Positions 22,528-35,100 of a stretch of DNA of 64,000 bases are shown here, piece after piece; positions within the stretch are counted from its first letter, which is position 1; every line of letters starts with the position of its first letter. The notes beneath the pieces are model-generated. The model was not told the origin of the DNA. It searched no databases and saw only the letters and a list, made by a program, of their open reading frames with translations. The stretch is taken from contig JAIWNE010000069.1 in assembly GCA_025331445.1 (NCBI GenBank), forward strand, positions 105,905-169,904, in the 5' to 3' direction. The stretch is from Blakeslea trispora. Taxonomy: Eukaryota > Mucoromycota > Mucoromycetes > Mucorales > Choanephoraceae. Both the position numbers and the translations under genes were made by a program.

Positions 22528-22961
22528 TTAGTTTTCATCTTCAACAACTTCGGTTTGAAGACCTATAAGTAAAGAAATATGAGATTAGCTTAGATGATCG
22601 ATCGATCTGCAAGACTCAACTTACCCTTGAATTCAGCAACAGGAACGTAGGTGACATAAGAGTACAACTTTTCCTTGGCATCTTCGTCATCGTTACGCTT
22701 ACGGGCGATGCGGACACGAATACGGTGGTTGTGGTGCTTGACACCACGAGACCAGATGGCCTTGTTCAAAGAAGGATCAAGACGGACATCCTTGGTACCC
22801 ATAGCCTTTTCAGCGAAAGCCTTGATGGCCTTGACGGCGTGGGGAGAACGCTTTCTCAAAGAGCGACCGAAGACGAGCTTGTGCAAGTGGATGGTGTATT
22901 CACGAGTGACAACATCAGCGAGGGTAGAACGCTTTTGGGTGGTCTTTTGATCCTTAGCCAT
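22528..22961 (-). CDS. RPL31: 60S ribosomal protein eL31
   Basis: Exons 22961-22625 and 22562-22528 give 123 aa, within the normal eL31 range. The sequence starts [20 protein letters not shown] and contains [40 protein letters not shown] and [20 protein letters not shown], all diagnostic of eL31, which sits at the tunnel exit of the large subunit. The last exon encodes only [10 protein letters not shown]. The ATG directly follows TTGAATAG, a likely acceptor, suggesting a 5'-UTR intron from about 23070 to 22962 with donor GTAAGT. Codon usage is strongly C-ending, as in the other highly expressed genes here. Confidence 0.95.
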
Positions 22962-23070
22962 TCTATTCAAACAATGGTATTAGACGGTCTGTTTTGGGTA
23001 TGGTATGGATGGATGGATGGATGGATTGATGGATGGATTGATGGATGGATTGATGCATGTATATACTTAC
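22962..23070 (-). other. Probable 5'-UTR intron of eL31 containing a tetranucleotide repeat
   Basis: Donor GTAAGT at 23070 and acceptor AATAG directly before the ATG bound a 109-nt segment. Most of it is an imperfect TGGA/TTGATGGA array (about 23003-23056 on the plus strand). The intron assignment is by signal only. Confidence 0.55.
23003..23056 (+). repeat. Tetranucleotide ATGG/TTGATGGA tandem repeat
   Basis: Five ATGG-type units are followed by three repeats of a longer TTGATGGATGGA period. Short ATGG clusters also occur near the eS1 start (37378-37390), so such repeats recur around ribosomal protein gene 5' ends here. Confidence 0.8.
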
Positions 23071-25320
23071 TCGATAAGTGATTTAAGAAGAGGAGGATTT
23101 GATACGTCTGCAACTCTACTTCTTGCATTTATGTTACATCCCCTCCCCCCCTCAAGCTCACTGCACCTTCTCCCTCCAATAAACTTTTGCAATTCTATTT
23201 TTTTCTTTTTCTAAATCCAGCCATAATCGCACATTTTGTAGGAGTTCGGTCCGGTTTTTTCGGAGCATAAATTAGGCTGACACATTGCTCATGATTACAT
23301 GAGGACACTTTCTATCCTTCTGTTTGACAATAGACCAATTTCGGTATGCTCTTATGAGAGCCAATATCTTGTTGTTACTAGAAAAGAAGATGATTTATAA
23401 TTAATATGAAATTAAGTTGAATTGAAGATAGGGAAAAATTATAGTCTATTTCCTATACCCCCCCTTTTTTTTTATAGATAGGATATGGCACCTTATGATC
23501 TCTTATTTTGAAGTATCAATGCCATTTGTTTTCAACAAAGTAAAAGTCGATTTGTACCAGTGTTGCAATAATAAATTCATGATGTAGAATAGTGCATACA
23601 ATGCAAAGAAGAGGTCTACTTAGCTGTTCATTTTCCGATGAACATTGCGATGCACAAACAGCTTACAATCAGACTCCTCAATCTTAGCGTCTTTTATGAG
23701 TAATGAATATCTTTTAAAGCAATAAGCATAATTTATCGTGAAAAAAAATTGCTTTTCGAAACAACTCAAAGGTAGGCCCTACCATAAAAGTATGGCTGCA
23801 CATATTTGTCGGTCAAATTTATCTAGTTATTTGAAGCAGCAACACTCTATCACTAGTTTGCTTTGTGATTAAAAGAAGAAAAGAGAATTAATTCCTGCAA
23901 AGATTGTTGGGACCAAAGATTTTGGAGAAATAGCTACGCTGCTTTTAGGTGACAATGTATTTCAGAAATATGATAACACATGTATCTATATATGTATTTG
24001 TCACGAAACATAGTCGTTAGCCGTATAAAAAAAGATCCTTACAGCTTTCATTCAATCTTGGTTATTCAATTCTTAATTGTTGTTGTTGTTGCTGTTTAGA
24101 TAGCTAAAAACGTAAAATGTGTTTTTTTTTCTTTGTTCATACATGTCTTTTGACCAACTCATCAATGACACATTGTCTTCTCTTTCATGTCACTAACTAA
24201 CAAACCTTTTGAGTATTAACTTTTATTATCTCTGCATTAAATTGTTCTTAATGATTTTTCTGAATTCAATTTATGTACCTTAGATTGAAAAGAGGCTGTA
24301 GCTATCACAAGGTTTACATGCTTTGAAATTGCACAATTGATTGCGTATTCTCAATCTAAAGATATAGCTGCAAGTTAGGCAGAAAACACGCAATAAGAGT
24401 GGAATTTGCAAACATATCCTTTAGGGTCTGATAGAAAGCATACAAAGCACCTAATGTCACGTGAATACAGAAGTATATTTAAGAGCTGTAAGGAAGACAA
24501 CAAAAATAGAAACTTTTACTTGTACATTCACTTGTGAATTTAACATGTACTAGATACTCAAGACCGTACATGCTTTAAACTCTGATACGAAACTTTACCT
24601 TAAAATCGAAAATGATGATTGCTTATTCTACTATCCCAAAAGAATACATTTGGTGTAAAACGAGCTTTATTATATATTTCTATTTCGATCTTGTAATCTT
24701 TTTGCTTTCTTCTTTTAAACTATTTTATTGTTCAAAAGAGGCAATGAAATAAATGTCATTGTAATTGTTCAATAGAAAATAAAGCAGTGCAATGTCAAAA
24801 AGTGGTTGTAGTCTAGAAGAAGAAAAAGACTTACACATCATGCATACATGAATTGAAATTTTCTTCATTTCATTGTTATGAGCGACCAAAAAAAAAAGCT
24901 GATAAATCTCTTGTGAAGACGCAAATAGATATACGCACTTTAATCATCATTCGCTTTGCAAAATGGATCTAATTAGTTGATAGAAGCACTCTCATTCTTG
25001 ATGTTACTGGTTATAGATAAATTGCAAAAGGAGTCGTATGTTTGTCGATGCAGAAGAAGGAAAAAAAAAGTTTATATATTACTGCTCCTATAGTCACAAT
25101 CCTGCAAAAAAACTCTATATGCATTATGTGCAAGTCTAGAACGATCAAATATTTGTCTTGTCGATCATATTTTATGTACTACAAGTATGTACAGAGCTTC
25201 TTCATATTGACATAATATATATTTTCATGATTTCAGTTTATTTTTTTTTCTTTAATAGCGCCCTTGATTTCTTTATTCTTTTTTTAAATAGGTACTAATT
25301 TGTCATCATGTCAATTTGCA
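23071..25320. other. Intergenic region of about 2.3 kb
   Basis: No supported gene on either strand. A C7T10 tract lies at 23458-23474. The region is the shared upstream side of eL31 and the zinc-finger gene, so it should contain both promoters. Confidence 0.6.
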
Positions 25321-25330
25321 TATAAATATA
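25321..25330 (+). promoter_or_regulatory. TATA box of the zinc-finger gene
   Basis: TATAAATATA lies about 95 bp before the ATG, followed by a pyrimidine-rich stretch, as in regulated fungal promoters. Confidence 0.5.
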
Positions 25331-25422
25331 TCACACTCAAACATATCTGCGTTTATTTCTCTCTTTTTGCTTTTCTTTTTATTATTAATCGTTTATCATT
25401 CTTACTTCAGTACTAAGTCGTC

Positions 25423-26657
25423 ATGGAATCACAAACACAAAATACTTTCACTTTTTCAACAGAGAGACTACCAAGCATCGACATGTTAAAAACACCTTGC
25501 TACACTCCTTCAGATGGTTATTCGTTCAATAGAAATCAATCAATTGTCGTATCTCCCCCTTTGACGCCTCTCGTATCACCTTCTGCTTCATCTTTGACTA
25601 GTTGTAGCTCTAGCTGTTCATCCAACCAGTTAACCAAGAGCAAGAAATCCAAAGTACAAAGTCAGCAGCACAAACATATATGCCACTTTCAGTTTTGTGG
25701 TTGGAGTTTTAAACGCTATGAGCATTTGAAGCGACATATGTTGGTCCATACAGGTGAAAGACCATACACATGTAATTTCCCAAATTGCGGCAAAAGCTTC
25801 AGTCGCTCAGATAACTTTCATGCCCATTATCGTACACACACCAAAATCAAGAACAATACACGAAGGAAAAGAAGTGACACAAAGTCAGGTGTAACCATAA
25901 ATGATAATCAAAGCAATACATTTTCATTATTGTCCGGCTATCCTCACACTAAATCTCAGCAACAAAAAATCATGATGACTTCAAATTGTAGCGTCGCCAG
26001 TACAGTGGCAACACATGCAGCAGCAACAGCGGTGGCCGCATCACAGCAATTCATTCCAAATAACGTATATTATAATACTCACCTATATGAGCATCAACGA
26101 CAACAGCATCCATCATCTGAGGTAAAGTAAATATATACATATATATATATTAAGAAGCCGTATTTATTTATCCGCCTTAGATAATGAATTTCACAAGAAA
26201 TCATAGTACTACATTTCAAAGTTGTAGCATGTTAAATTTCGAAATCCAAAGAACATCTCCTCCTATAAGTCCAGTCTCTCCAGCAACTTCTCTGTCATTG
26301 TTGAGCCACGAGATATCCACTCCAGATGCATTTCAGCATTTACCTTCACCTCATTCTATGTATGGATTTCCTTATTCATCCTTTCCAACAGCAGATATTC
26401 ACTATAGCATTGTAAAGCCAGATAAATCATCTCATATCAAACCTCATGCATGTTCAGTACCACAATGCCTTAGGCGATTCAAACGGCTTGAGCACCTTAA
26501 GAGACATATGCGGATACATACTTTAGAAAGACCTTTTGTATGTAGTTATCCTGATTGTCAGAAGAGATTTTCTCGGTCTGATAATTTAGCTCAACATGCT
26601 AAAACGCATCAAAAGCATGAAGAAAAAAGACGAAAAAAGTCATCCATCACAAAATAA
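25423..26657 (+). CDS. C2H2 zinc-finger transcription factor with two duplicated finger pairs
   Basis: Exons 25423-26121 and 26181-26657 join in phase 0 across a 59-nt intron (GTAAAG ... CCTTAG) to give 391 aa. Exon 1 holds fingers at about residues 86-137 ([20 protein letters not shown], then [20 protein letters not shown]). Exon 2 holds a second pair ([20 protein letters not shown], then [20 protein letters not shown]). Both pairs use C-x4-C fingers with KRxEHLKRHM and SRSDN helices, the Msn2/4-like class that binds GC-rich stress elements. Each half also has a matching Pro/Ser motif before its fingers ([17 protein letters not shown] and [17 protein letters not shown]). The halves could therefore be two tandem genes joined by splicing, or two separate genes, since exon 2 has its own early ATG at 26184. 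Confidence 0.8.
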
Positions 26658-27014
26658 AACATACAAAAGAAAAGGGCTATATACGCCTATGTGATACCTA
26701 ATATATTATATTCTTGTTGCTTTCTTTCTTTGTTACTCCCCAAATATTCTTCAAGAGACATCATAAATGACTGGGGGATTTTCTTTTTTGGAATTTTTAA
26801 GCTTCCCCCAATTTGCCATGTTGGGGATTTAGTAGAAATGAAATGATAAAGGGCGGCATAAACCCTAAACCAGTTTTCAGACCTCGGCGGCACACCATTT
26901 AAGGAATCTGATTGATTGCCACTAGATAACAAGTCACACTAAACTTTAAAAAATATAAGCTTGTCATCTTTTTCTTTCTTTCTCTTCTTGATCATTATCT
27001 TTTGACTCTTTATT
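26658..27014. other. Intergenic, ATP-citrate lyase promoter
   Basis: 357 bp between the zinc-finger stop and the ACL start. A TTTCTTTCTTTCTC pyrimidine tract lies at about 26970-26984 before the ACL ATG. The 81-codon minus frame at 26687-26932 is not called. Confidence 0.5.
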
Positions 27015-30000
27015 ATGTCTGCCAAACCCATTAGAGAATATGACGGCAAGCTTCTGCTAGCTCACCATCTTTTGCGCGCACCTCTTGTAGGTCAACAAGA
27101 AGACAGCCCTTCTCTTTTCACACCTGCTGCTACCAAACTAGCTCATATCAATGTAAATACTTCTCTCTTGGGCGATGCTGCTGCCTTTAATGCCGCTTTG
27201 AAGCAACAGCTGGATAACCTTGAGCAAACACACCCTTGGTTGTTAACAGACAAATTGGTTGCCAAGCCTGACCAATTGATCAAGCGTAGAGGAAAGCATG
27301 GTCTTTTGGCTTTGAACAAAGATTGGTCAGTGGCCCGTCAGTGGATTGAAGAACGTGCCGGTAAAGAAATTAAGGTAATTATCGTTATCAATTGGTTTGT
27401 GCATATCGTACAGAACGTCATGGACTGGGCGTTTATTTGAGTTGGGTCTAAAAAAAGGGGGGCCAAAAAAAAAGAGATAATCAGCAACAAATTGCAAAAA
27501 GATGGTTATCCGTAATAAAAAGAATAGATGGGATTACTATATATGGCTATTTGATCGCGCATTTTAACTGATATTCTTTTTTTTAACATAGATTGAAAGA
27601 ACGACTGGTGTCCTCAAAACCTTCTTGGTTGAGCCATTTGCTCCTCACCCGGACAATACCGAATATTATATTTGTATCAACTCCGTTCGTGAAGGTGACT
27701 ACATTCTCTTCACTCACGAAGGTGGTATTGAAGTAGGTGATGTTGATGCTAAAGCTTTGAAGCTCTTGATTCCTGTCACCAGCTCCGAGTTCCCCTCCGC
27801 TCAGACTATCAAAGAAACTCTCTTGAAGGATGTTCCTGAATTCAAACGTGATGTTCTCGTTGACTTCATTCGTCGTCTTTACGCCGTTTACGTCGATCTT
27901 CATTTCACTTATTTAGAAATTAACCCCTTGGTCGTTACTGACCCTGTAGATGGTCAAACACCTCAAGTCATGTACCTTGACTTGGCTGCCAAGTTGGATC
28001 AAACTGCTGAATTTGAAGCTGGTCCCAAATGGGCTATTGCCAGAGCTCCTCAAAATATTGGTCTTGCTATTGCTGCTGACTCACAAAATGTTGATCAAGG
28101 ACCTCCTATGGAATTTCCTGCTCCCTTTGGTCGTGAGTTGACACGTGAAGAAGCTTATATCCAAGAATTAGATGGTAAGACAGGTGCCTCTCTCAAGTTG
28201 ACTGTTCTTAATAAGGATGGACGTATTTGGACTATGGTTGCGGGTGGTGGTGCATCTGTTGTTTACTCTGATGCTATTGCTGCCTTGGGCTATGCAGACC
28301 AACTTGCTAACTATGGTGAATACTCGGGTGCCCCTACCGAAACTCAAACATACGAATATGCAAAGACCATTTTGGATTTGATGACCCGCGGTGACGCTAA
28401 CCCTGAAGGTAAACTTTTGTTCATTGGTGGTGGTATTGCCAACTTCACAAACGTTGCCACTACCTTCAAGGGTATCATTCGCGCTTTGACCGAGTTCAAG
28501 CAACCTCTTATCAACCATAAGGTCCGTATTTTCATTCGTCGTGGTGGTCCCAACTACCAAGAAGGTCTTCGTGCTATGCGTCAATTAGGCGAAACTCTTG
28601 GTGTAGAGATTCAAGTCTTTGGTCCTGAAACACACATCACTGAAATTGTACCTTTGGCTTTAGAAGGCAAGGCTACTACTCTTCAATCTAACCCCAGTGC
28701 TTCTTCCGGCAATTTGTTCCAAGATCAAATCTTTGGCTCTGCTACTCCTTCTGGTACAAGCACTCCTAAACTTACTATTGCTGAAGACAATCAAACACCT
28801 ACTAATCCCAGCGATCGTATGACTTACTTTGAGCAAACTCATGAAGAATCTGCCGAATGGTACCGTCCTTTCACTTCAAAGACTCGTGCCTTCGTCTATG
28901 GTATGCAACCTCGTGCTGTTCAAGGTATGCTTGATTTCGACTTCATGTGTAAGCGTGAAACACCTTCTGTTGCTGCTATGGTCTATCCCTTCGGTGGTTC
29001 TCATGTTCAAAAGTTCTATTGGGGTACCAAGGAAACCTTGATTCCTGTCTTTACTTCTCTTAAGGATGCTGTTGAAAAGTTCCCTGAAGTCGATGTGGTT
29101 GTCAACTTTGCTTCTTGCCGTTCTGTTTTCGATTCTACTCGTGAAATCTTCTCTTACTCTGAACAAATCAAGACCATTGCCATCATTGCCGAAGGTGTTC
29201 CTGAACGCCGTGCTCGTCAGTTGTTGCACGAAGCTGAAGCTCGCAAAGTCCTTGTCATCGGTCCTGCCACTGTTGGTGGTATCAAGCCTGGTTGTTTCAA
29301 GATCGGTAACACTGGTGGTATGATGGACAACATCGTTTCCTCTAAGCTTTACAGAGCTGGTTCGGTTGGTTACGTATCCAAGTCTGGTGGTATGTCCAAC
29401 GAATTGAACAACATTATCTCTCGTACAACAGATGGTGTCTATGAAGGTGTTGCCATTGGTGGTGACCGTTACCCTGGTTCTACTTTCATTGACCACTTGC
29501 TTCGTTATGAAGAAGACCCTAACTGTAAGATGCTCGTCTTGCTCGGTGAAGTTGGTGGTGTTGAAGAATACCGTGTTATTGAAGCTGTCAAGAATGGTAC
29601 AATCAAGAAGCCTATCGTTGCTTGGTCTATTGGTACTTGTGCAAAGATGTTCACTACTGATGTTCAGTTTGGCCACGCTGGTTCTATGGCCAACTCTGAC
29701 TTAGAGACTGCTGACGCCAAGAACAATGCTATGCGCGCTGCAGGTATCGTCGTTCCTGAAACCTTTGAAAAGATGCCATTGGCCCTTGCTGAAACATACA
29801 ACAAGCTTGTCAAGGATGGCGTTATTCATCCTAAGGTTGAACCTGAAATTCCTAAGATACCTATTGATTACTCTTGGGCTCAAGAACTTGGTTTGGTTCG
29901 TAAGCCTGCTAGTTTTGTTTCTACCATTGTTGATGACAGAGGTCAAGAATTGTTGTATGCTGGTATGAGAATCACTGATGTCTTTTCTGAAAACCTCGGT

Positions 30001-30756
30001 ATTGGTGGTGTTCTTTCCCTTTTGTGGTTCAAGCGTAGACTTCCTGACTATGCTTGTAAGTTCATTGAAATGGTTTTGATGTTGACTGCCGATCACGGTC
30101 CTGCTGTTTCAGGTGCTATGAACACAATCATTACCACTCGTGCTGGTAAGGACTTGATTTCTTCTCTTGTTTCTGGTCTTCTTACTATTGGTGAGCGTTT
30201 TGGTGGTGCTCTTGATGGCGCTGCTTCCAACTTCACCAAGGCCTATGATAGCGGATTGACTCCTCGTGAATTTGTTACTTCCATGCGTAAGGCTAACAAG
30301 TTGATTCCTGGTATTGGTCACAAGATCAAGTCCCGTACCAACCCTGACATGCGTGTTGAGTTAGTCAAGGAATATGTAAAGAACAACTTCCCCAACACAC
30401 CTATTCTCGATTATGCTTTGAAGGTTGAAGAGATCACTACTAGTAAGAAGGATAACTTGATCTTGAACGTTGATGGTTGTATTGCCGTGTCTTTTGTTGA
30501 TCTTCTGCGTGGTTCTGGTGCATTCACTCCTGACGAAGCTGAAGAATACATGCGTATTGGTACCTTGAACGGTCTCTTTGTTCTTGGTCGTTCCCTTGGT
30601 TTCATTGGTCACCACTTGGATCAAAAGCGCTTGAAGCAAGGCCTTTACAGACATCCTTGGGATGATATTTCATACCTCTTGCCTTCTTTGGACCCTGAGA
30701 CTTTGGACCCTCGCCGTGTCAATGCTCGTGTTAACGTCCAACCTAAGCAAAAATAA
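27015..30756 (+). CDS. ACL: ATP-citrate lyase, single-chain (animal-type fusion) form
   Basis: Exons 27015-27374 and 27592-30756 give 1174 aa. The enzyme makes cytosolic acetyl-CoA and oxaloacetate from citrate, CoA and ATP, feeding fatty-acid and sterol synthesis. The N-terminal ATP-grasp/citrate-binding half ([66 protein letters not shown]) is followed by a low-complexity Ser/Thr linker near residues 485-530, then the succinyl-CoA-synthetase-like part with phosphohistidine [11 protein letters not shown] (His815), and a C-terminal citrate-synthase-like domain ([20 protein letters not shown] near 954; [20 protein letters not shown]). Ascomycetes split these into two genes; here they are one chain. 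The single intron is unusually long (217 nt). Highly biased codon use produces long empty antisense frames. Confidence 0.95.
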
Positions 30757-32145
30757 TTTGTCTGTATAGAATAACCACTTTTGTAAAAAAAAAAATCTAA
30801 TTCATATTTAAGTAATAAAACTTGTAAATCGTTTTGCATCCATGCTCATAAATATACAAGCACTCATTTCACCTTTTTTCTTGCTTGACTCAAACACATC
30901 TTTGTTTAGAAGAGATCTTGAGCTTTTTTTTGTTCCCCAAGTGTGATATTACACTGTATACCAAGAAACTAGAGCAAAATAACGTTTAGTATCAAAACAA
31001 ACCAACCTTCTGTCTCAGGAACCCAATGAAAGACAAGTAACAAGAACTGGATGATTGTATTAAGTGATAACAACTGAGAATACACAAACAGGCCCCAATT
31101 GGAAATAAGGTGTAACAAGAAGATTAAGCTTTTCATCCACTTTGTCACTTCAAATATACTAAAAAACGTTAAACATGACTAATGTCGTCAAAATAAAAAA
31201 TTTAAAAAAAGTATTGATTATGACCTGTCATTACAATTCCCTGTGATAGTGGCAGTTGTATTGGGCTGTCTAATTCAACGTTTCATAAGCTCTATAGTCT
31301 GAAGTCAAATCAGAATATTAAGCTACACTATTTCCAGTTTGATTTTTGAAAATTTGAATTAAAAATATGGACAGATGTTAATATGTTGGACGAGACTATA
31401 ATTTGTGGTGGAAAAAGACTGCTGCTCAGGATATTTGGAACACTAAATCGATCTGAACAAACTTACCAACACAATAGCAGTATATTGGAGTCAAACGAAG
31501 CTTGTAGTACTGATAATGGAAAAGAGACAATGCGCCACCTCTAATATGGTACACCTGAGAGGAGGTTTAAACGTTTTACCGCAAGTAATTTTACAAACCA
31601 TTCTGTCTTTCATTGTACTAAATTGTTTGTGTTTGCTTTGTTATTATCATCTCTTTTTGGTACTGGTTGAATTTGCTTTTTTCATTCTTCTTTGTCCACA
31701 TTCAGCTTTTTTTTTTTTATTTTTCTAGTTTTATTTTTTGAATCGTCTTAATTCAAAGTCAAAGCTGTACGAGGTCTTCAATCACAATAGATCAAGCCGC
31801 ATCTCATATGCTATTGGTCAGAGAATTGTTGCCACTCTGAAGATATGCCTTTTTTTTTTTCACTTTGAACTGAGGCTAGTGTGCTCATGCCTAACACAAG
31901 TAGATTATAAAAGCCACAAATTGATACTGTATACTGTAGAAGAAGAGGAAATCAAGTGTAACATGGAGGAGCATAGGCGGCGCATAGCCATTTGAAATTG
32001 AGAGCAAGACCAAGATACCATGCTTTTTATAGTAACAACGATGACACGCACGTTCTTTTAAATAACTACTTTCATTTTCATTTTTTTCTGCAATTTTTTC
32101 TTTTTCTCTTTTTTTTTACATTTTTATTATTTATTTTGAAAAAAT
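30757..32145. other. Intergenic region of about 1.4 kb
   Basis: No firm gene. A plus frame at 31516-31728 contains GGLNVLPQVILQTILSF, reminiscent of an F-box start, but then turns into low-complexity Leu/Phe and stops. I treat it as chance or at most a relic. Confidence 0.5.
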
Positions 32146-35100
32146 ATGGCACTCATAGATAATTTATCAGAAATACCTGCAGATATTGAGGACAGCTACA
32201 TTCGTCAAAATCTACCTGTGAGGCGTCAGAGCCTAATTGTGTATCGCGACAAGATAAAATCAGAAAGAGATACAAAAAAGAAACTCAACTCACAAACAAT
32301 ACCAGGCACCGCGACAAATAGACTCTATAATAGCAAGTCAATGAATTCACTCTGTTCTAAAAAACAAAATCGAGTACCGAATCCTCCTCTCTCGATTCAA
32401 ACTGATTTCCAAACTATACAATCTTCTAATTCTATCAGTAGTAGCGGAAGTAGCAATCGGAGTCCTCAAGATCTTTTTTTAGGCACTCTTTTTGAAGAAA
32501 ATCCGCAGGAATCAGAGCAACTACAGCAACATCAACAACAATCATCACAAAGAGTGACCAGATTTATTGGTAAAAATAACCACAAAGAGAAAGCAGAAAA
32601 AGACAGACAGAGAGGAAGGGGGTATAGAGCGATAAACATTTTCCCTCTTAAAAATAAACGAGAGAAGGAGAAAGAGAGAGTAGTTTAAACTGACGAAAAA
32701 GATAATGATTTAGGCCGCTTAAAGCAAAGTAAATCAGATTCAACTCACCGAAATCGCCAGGCTATTAGAAGGAAAAGTCAGGCTTCCGAAGAGCTCCTGT
32801 CGGCAACACTTACTTCAAGCCCTCTATCACAGTCATGGAATGAAGTATCTTTGCCACTTTCAAGGTTGAGAAATGTATTTCATCGGTTACAGACAAATAG
32901 CCAGTATGACGCAGACACAGGGAAATCAAGCAGGCGCTACACTCAGGAACTTAACGGACGAAAGACTAAAACGATGTTTCAAGCAGACAACAAGAAAGAT
33001 GGTGTCTATACTGCATTATTATCCCATGTTTCTAAAGAATTTCTCAAGAAAATTCAACTATCAGATATTGCTTTTAAAGATAACATTCAATACAACGATA
33101 CATTTTATGGATCAGAAGCTGTGGTAAAGAAAAGGAGAGAAAGAGAGAGAGTATGTTCTGCTCATATTGTATACTGAATGATGCTACAGGATTGTGTTTC
33201 CGAAATTTTGAGCACAAGCGATCGAACTTTAGCTCTGTTGGTTGGCCGTGCTCTTGAAAGTCAAGGGCTCTTTCACCATGTAAATTATGACCGCGAATTG
33301 AGGGATTTAGAAACCGAGCTTTACCAAATTGAATATACTGGTAATCAATCCGCGAGCGATAATCAAACCTCGGCCAATAAGTTGTTTCCATTGAGAAAGT
33401 CGGGCAGAAAACATGGTATGACTTGGACAAGGTGCACACATAAAGTTATTAATTTTTTTTAGTGCCATTTGTTTGCGAAACGTTGCCGATAAATGGTGTT
33501 TTTTCCATTTTTACAAATTGCTACTCACCTACTTGTACATCAAAAAATCCATGCTACAGCCCTAGTTGTCCAAAAAAAATAAAAAAGACAAAGGTAAAAT
33601 TTTGATAGAACTACACTAAATATTTCATTTATTAAACCTTACTCATAGACACATACTTTCCGTCCAACAAGCACTTATTTTTTTCGAGCAGAACAAGAGG
33701 TAAAAATAACAAAAACTTTATGAGAGAACAATGACGAGTAACCAATCAACTACAATAGCAGCAGTCGAGGTCGTTGTGGAGACATTCAGTACCCTCAAAT
33801 ATTGTCTTGGGAACTAACAATCTTGAACAAAAACGGCAAGAATGTATTTATGAGCTCATTTACACTGAAGATGATTTTACAAGAGATTTGCACTATGTTC
33901 AAGATGTAAGGAGATTAGGTTTCTTTACAATGCAAATTTTTAAGCTATTCATAGTTTTGGATAGAACCCCTTTTGCATAATGACATCATACCAGCCGAAC
34001 GCAGAAATGATTTTGTTATTGATGTGTTTTGGAATTGGGAAGATATAGAGCGTATAAGCACAAACCTATCCAAAGATCTGACATCAAGACAAGATAGGCA
34101 TTCAATCATTCCAAGTATTGGTGACATCTTATTGAGACATATTGAACATTTTGAGCCTTTCGTGACATACGGAGCGCATCAGATTATAGGCAAGCATACA
34201 TTTGAATTAGAGAAAAAAAGAAATAGTAAGTTTTTGCAATTTGTAAAGGTAAGTGCTATCATCAGGAGAGAAAAAAAAATCAGTTTCATGTCACTCAAAT
34301 TTTATCTACATCATCTGATATAGAAAACAGAAAGACAGCCTGAAGCTAGACGACTTGAGCTAAACGGATATCTAACAAAGCCAACCTCAAGATTAGGTAG
34401 ATACAACTTGCTGCTGGAGACTATCCATCGACTGACACCTGAGCATCATAAGGATGCACAGGATATTCCGAAAGTGATGGACAAAATCACTCAGCTCCTT
34501 GTCCAACTTAACAAAAAAGTAGGGCTGTCCGACAATGCCTTTCATTTAGAGCAAATTTCAGACCGCATTTTAACACCCAAGGCACATGTAATGTATTCTT
34601 TCCAAGAATATAAAGTTTTATCTGCATTTACTAAAAAAACCAACTTTTATTAGAACCTTGATTTGTTAAATACAAAACGCCAACTCCTAATGCGGGGCAA
34701 AATGAAAAAGTGTAACATAAACACAAGCAAAAACACAAGTCCTGTTGTCTCTCCCTCTAACGCAGTGACCGACATTCAAGTGTTCCTGTTTGACCATTAT
34801 CTTGTGTTTTGCAAGATCAAATATCAGGGTGACTTGGAATGCTATAAACTATACCAAAAACCTATTCCTGTAAAAAGCCTTTTTGCATTTATACCAGACT
34901 CAGGTTAGAATAAGCTAGAAGTACACAAAGAAAACAATTTATTGATCCGCTCTATAGTTGTTATTCCCTCAACTAAGACATTTAGCAGTTCTACTATCTA
35001 TAATAAGCTTTCGCCAAATACGTTCCATAATAGTGTCTCTGATATCACTTCTCCTCCTCAAGCCAAACCTGATATGTTTCCTATCACATTTCATGATCAC

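Noticed and set aside
28876..29676. 266-codon open frame antisense to ATP-citrate lyase
   Set aside because: Shadow created by strong codon bias in a highly expressed gene; composition is Thr/Asn-rich with no motifs and the sense frame is certain.
31516..31995. F-box-like start followed by a second open frame
   Set aside because: Only about 17 residues look F-box-like; the rest is low-complexity Leu/Phe and no splice gives a sensible protein.
34904..34957. In-frame TAG suggesting the Rho GEF is a pseudogene
   Set aside because: The stop lies inside a 54-nt GT-AG segment that fits the local intron size and keeps the frame.
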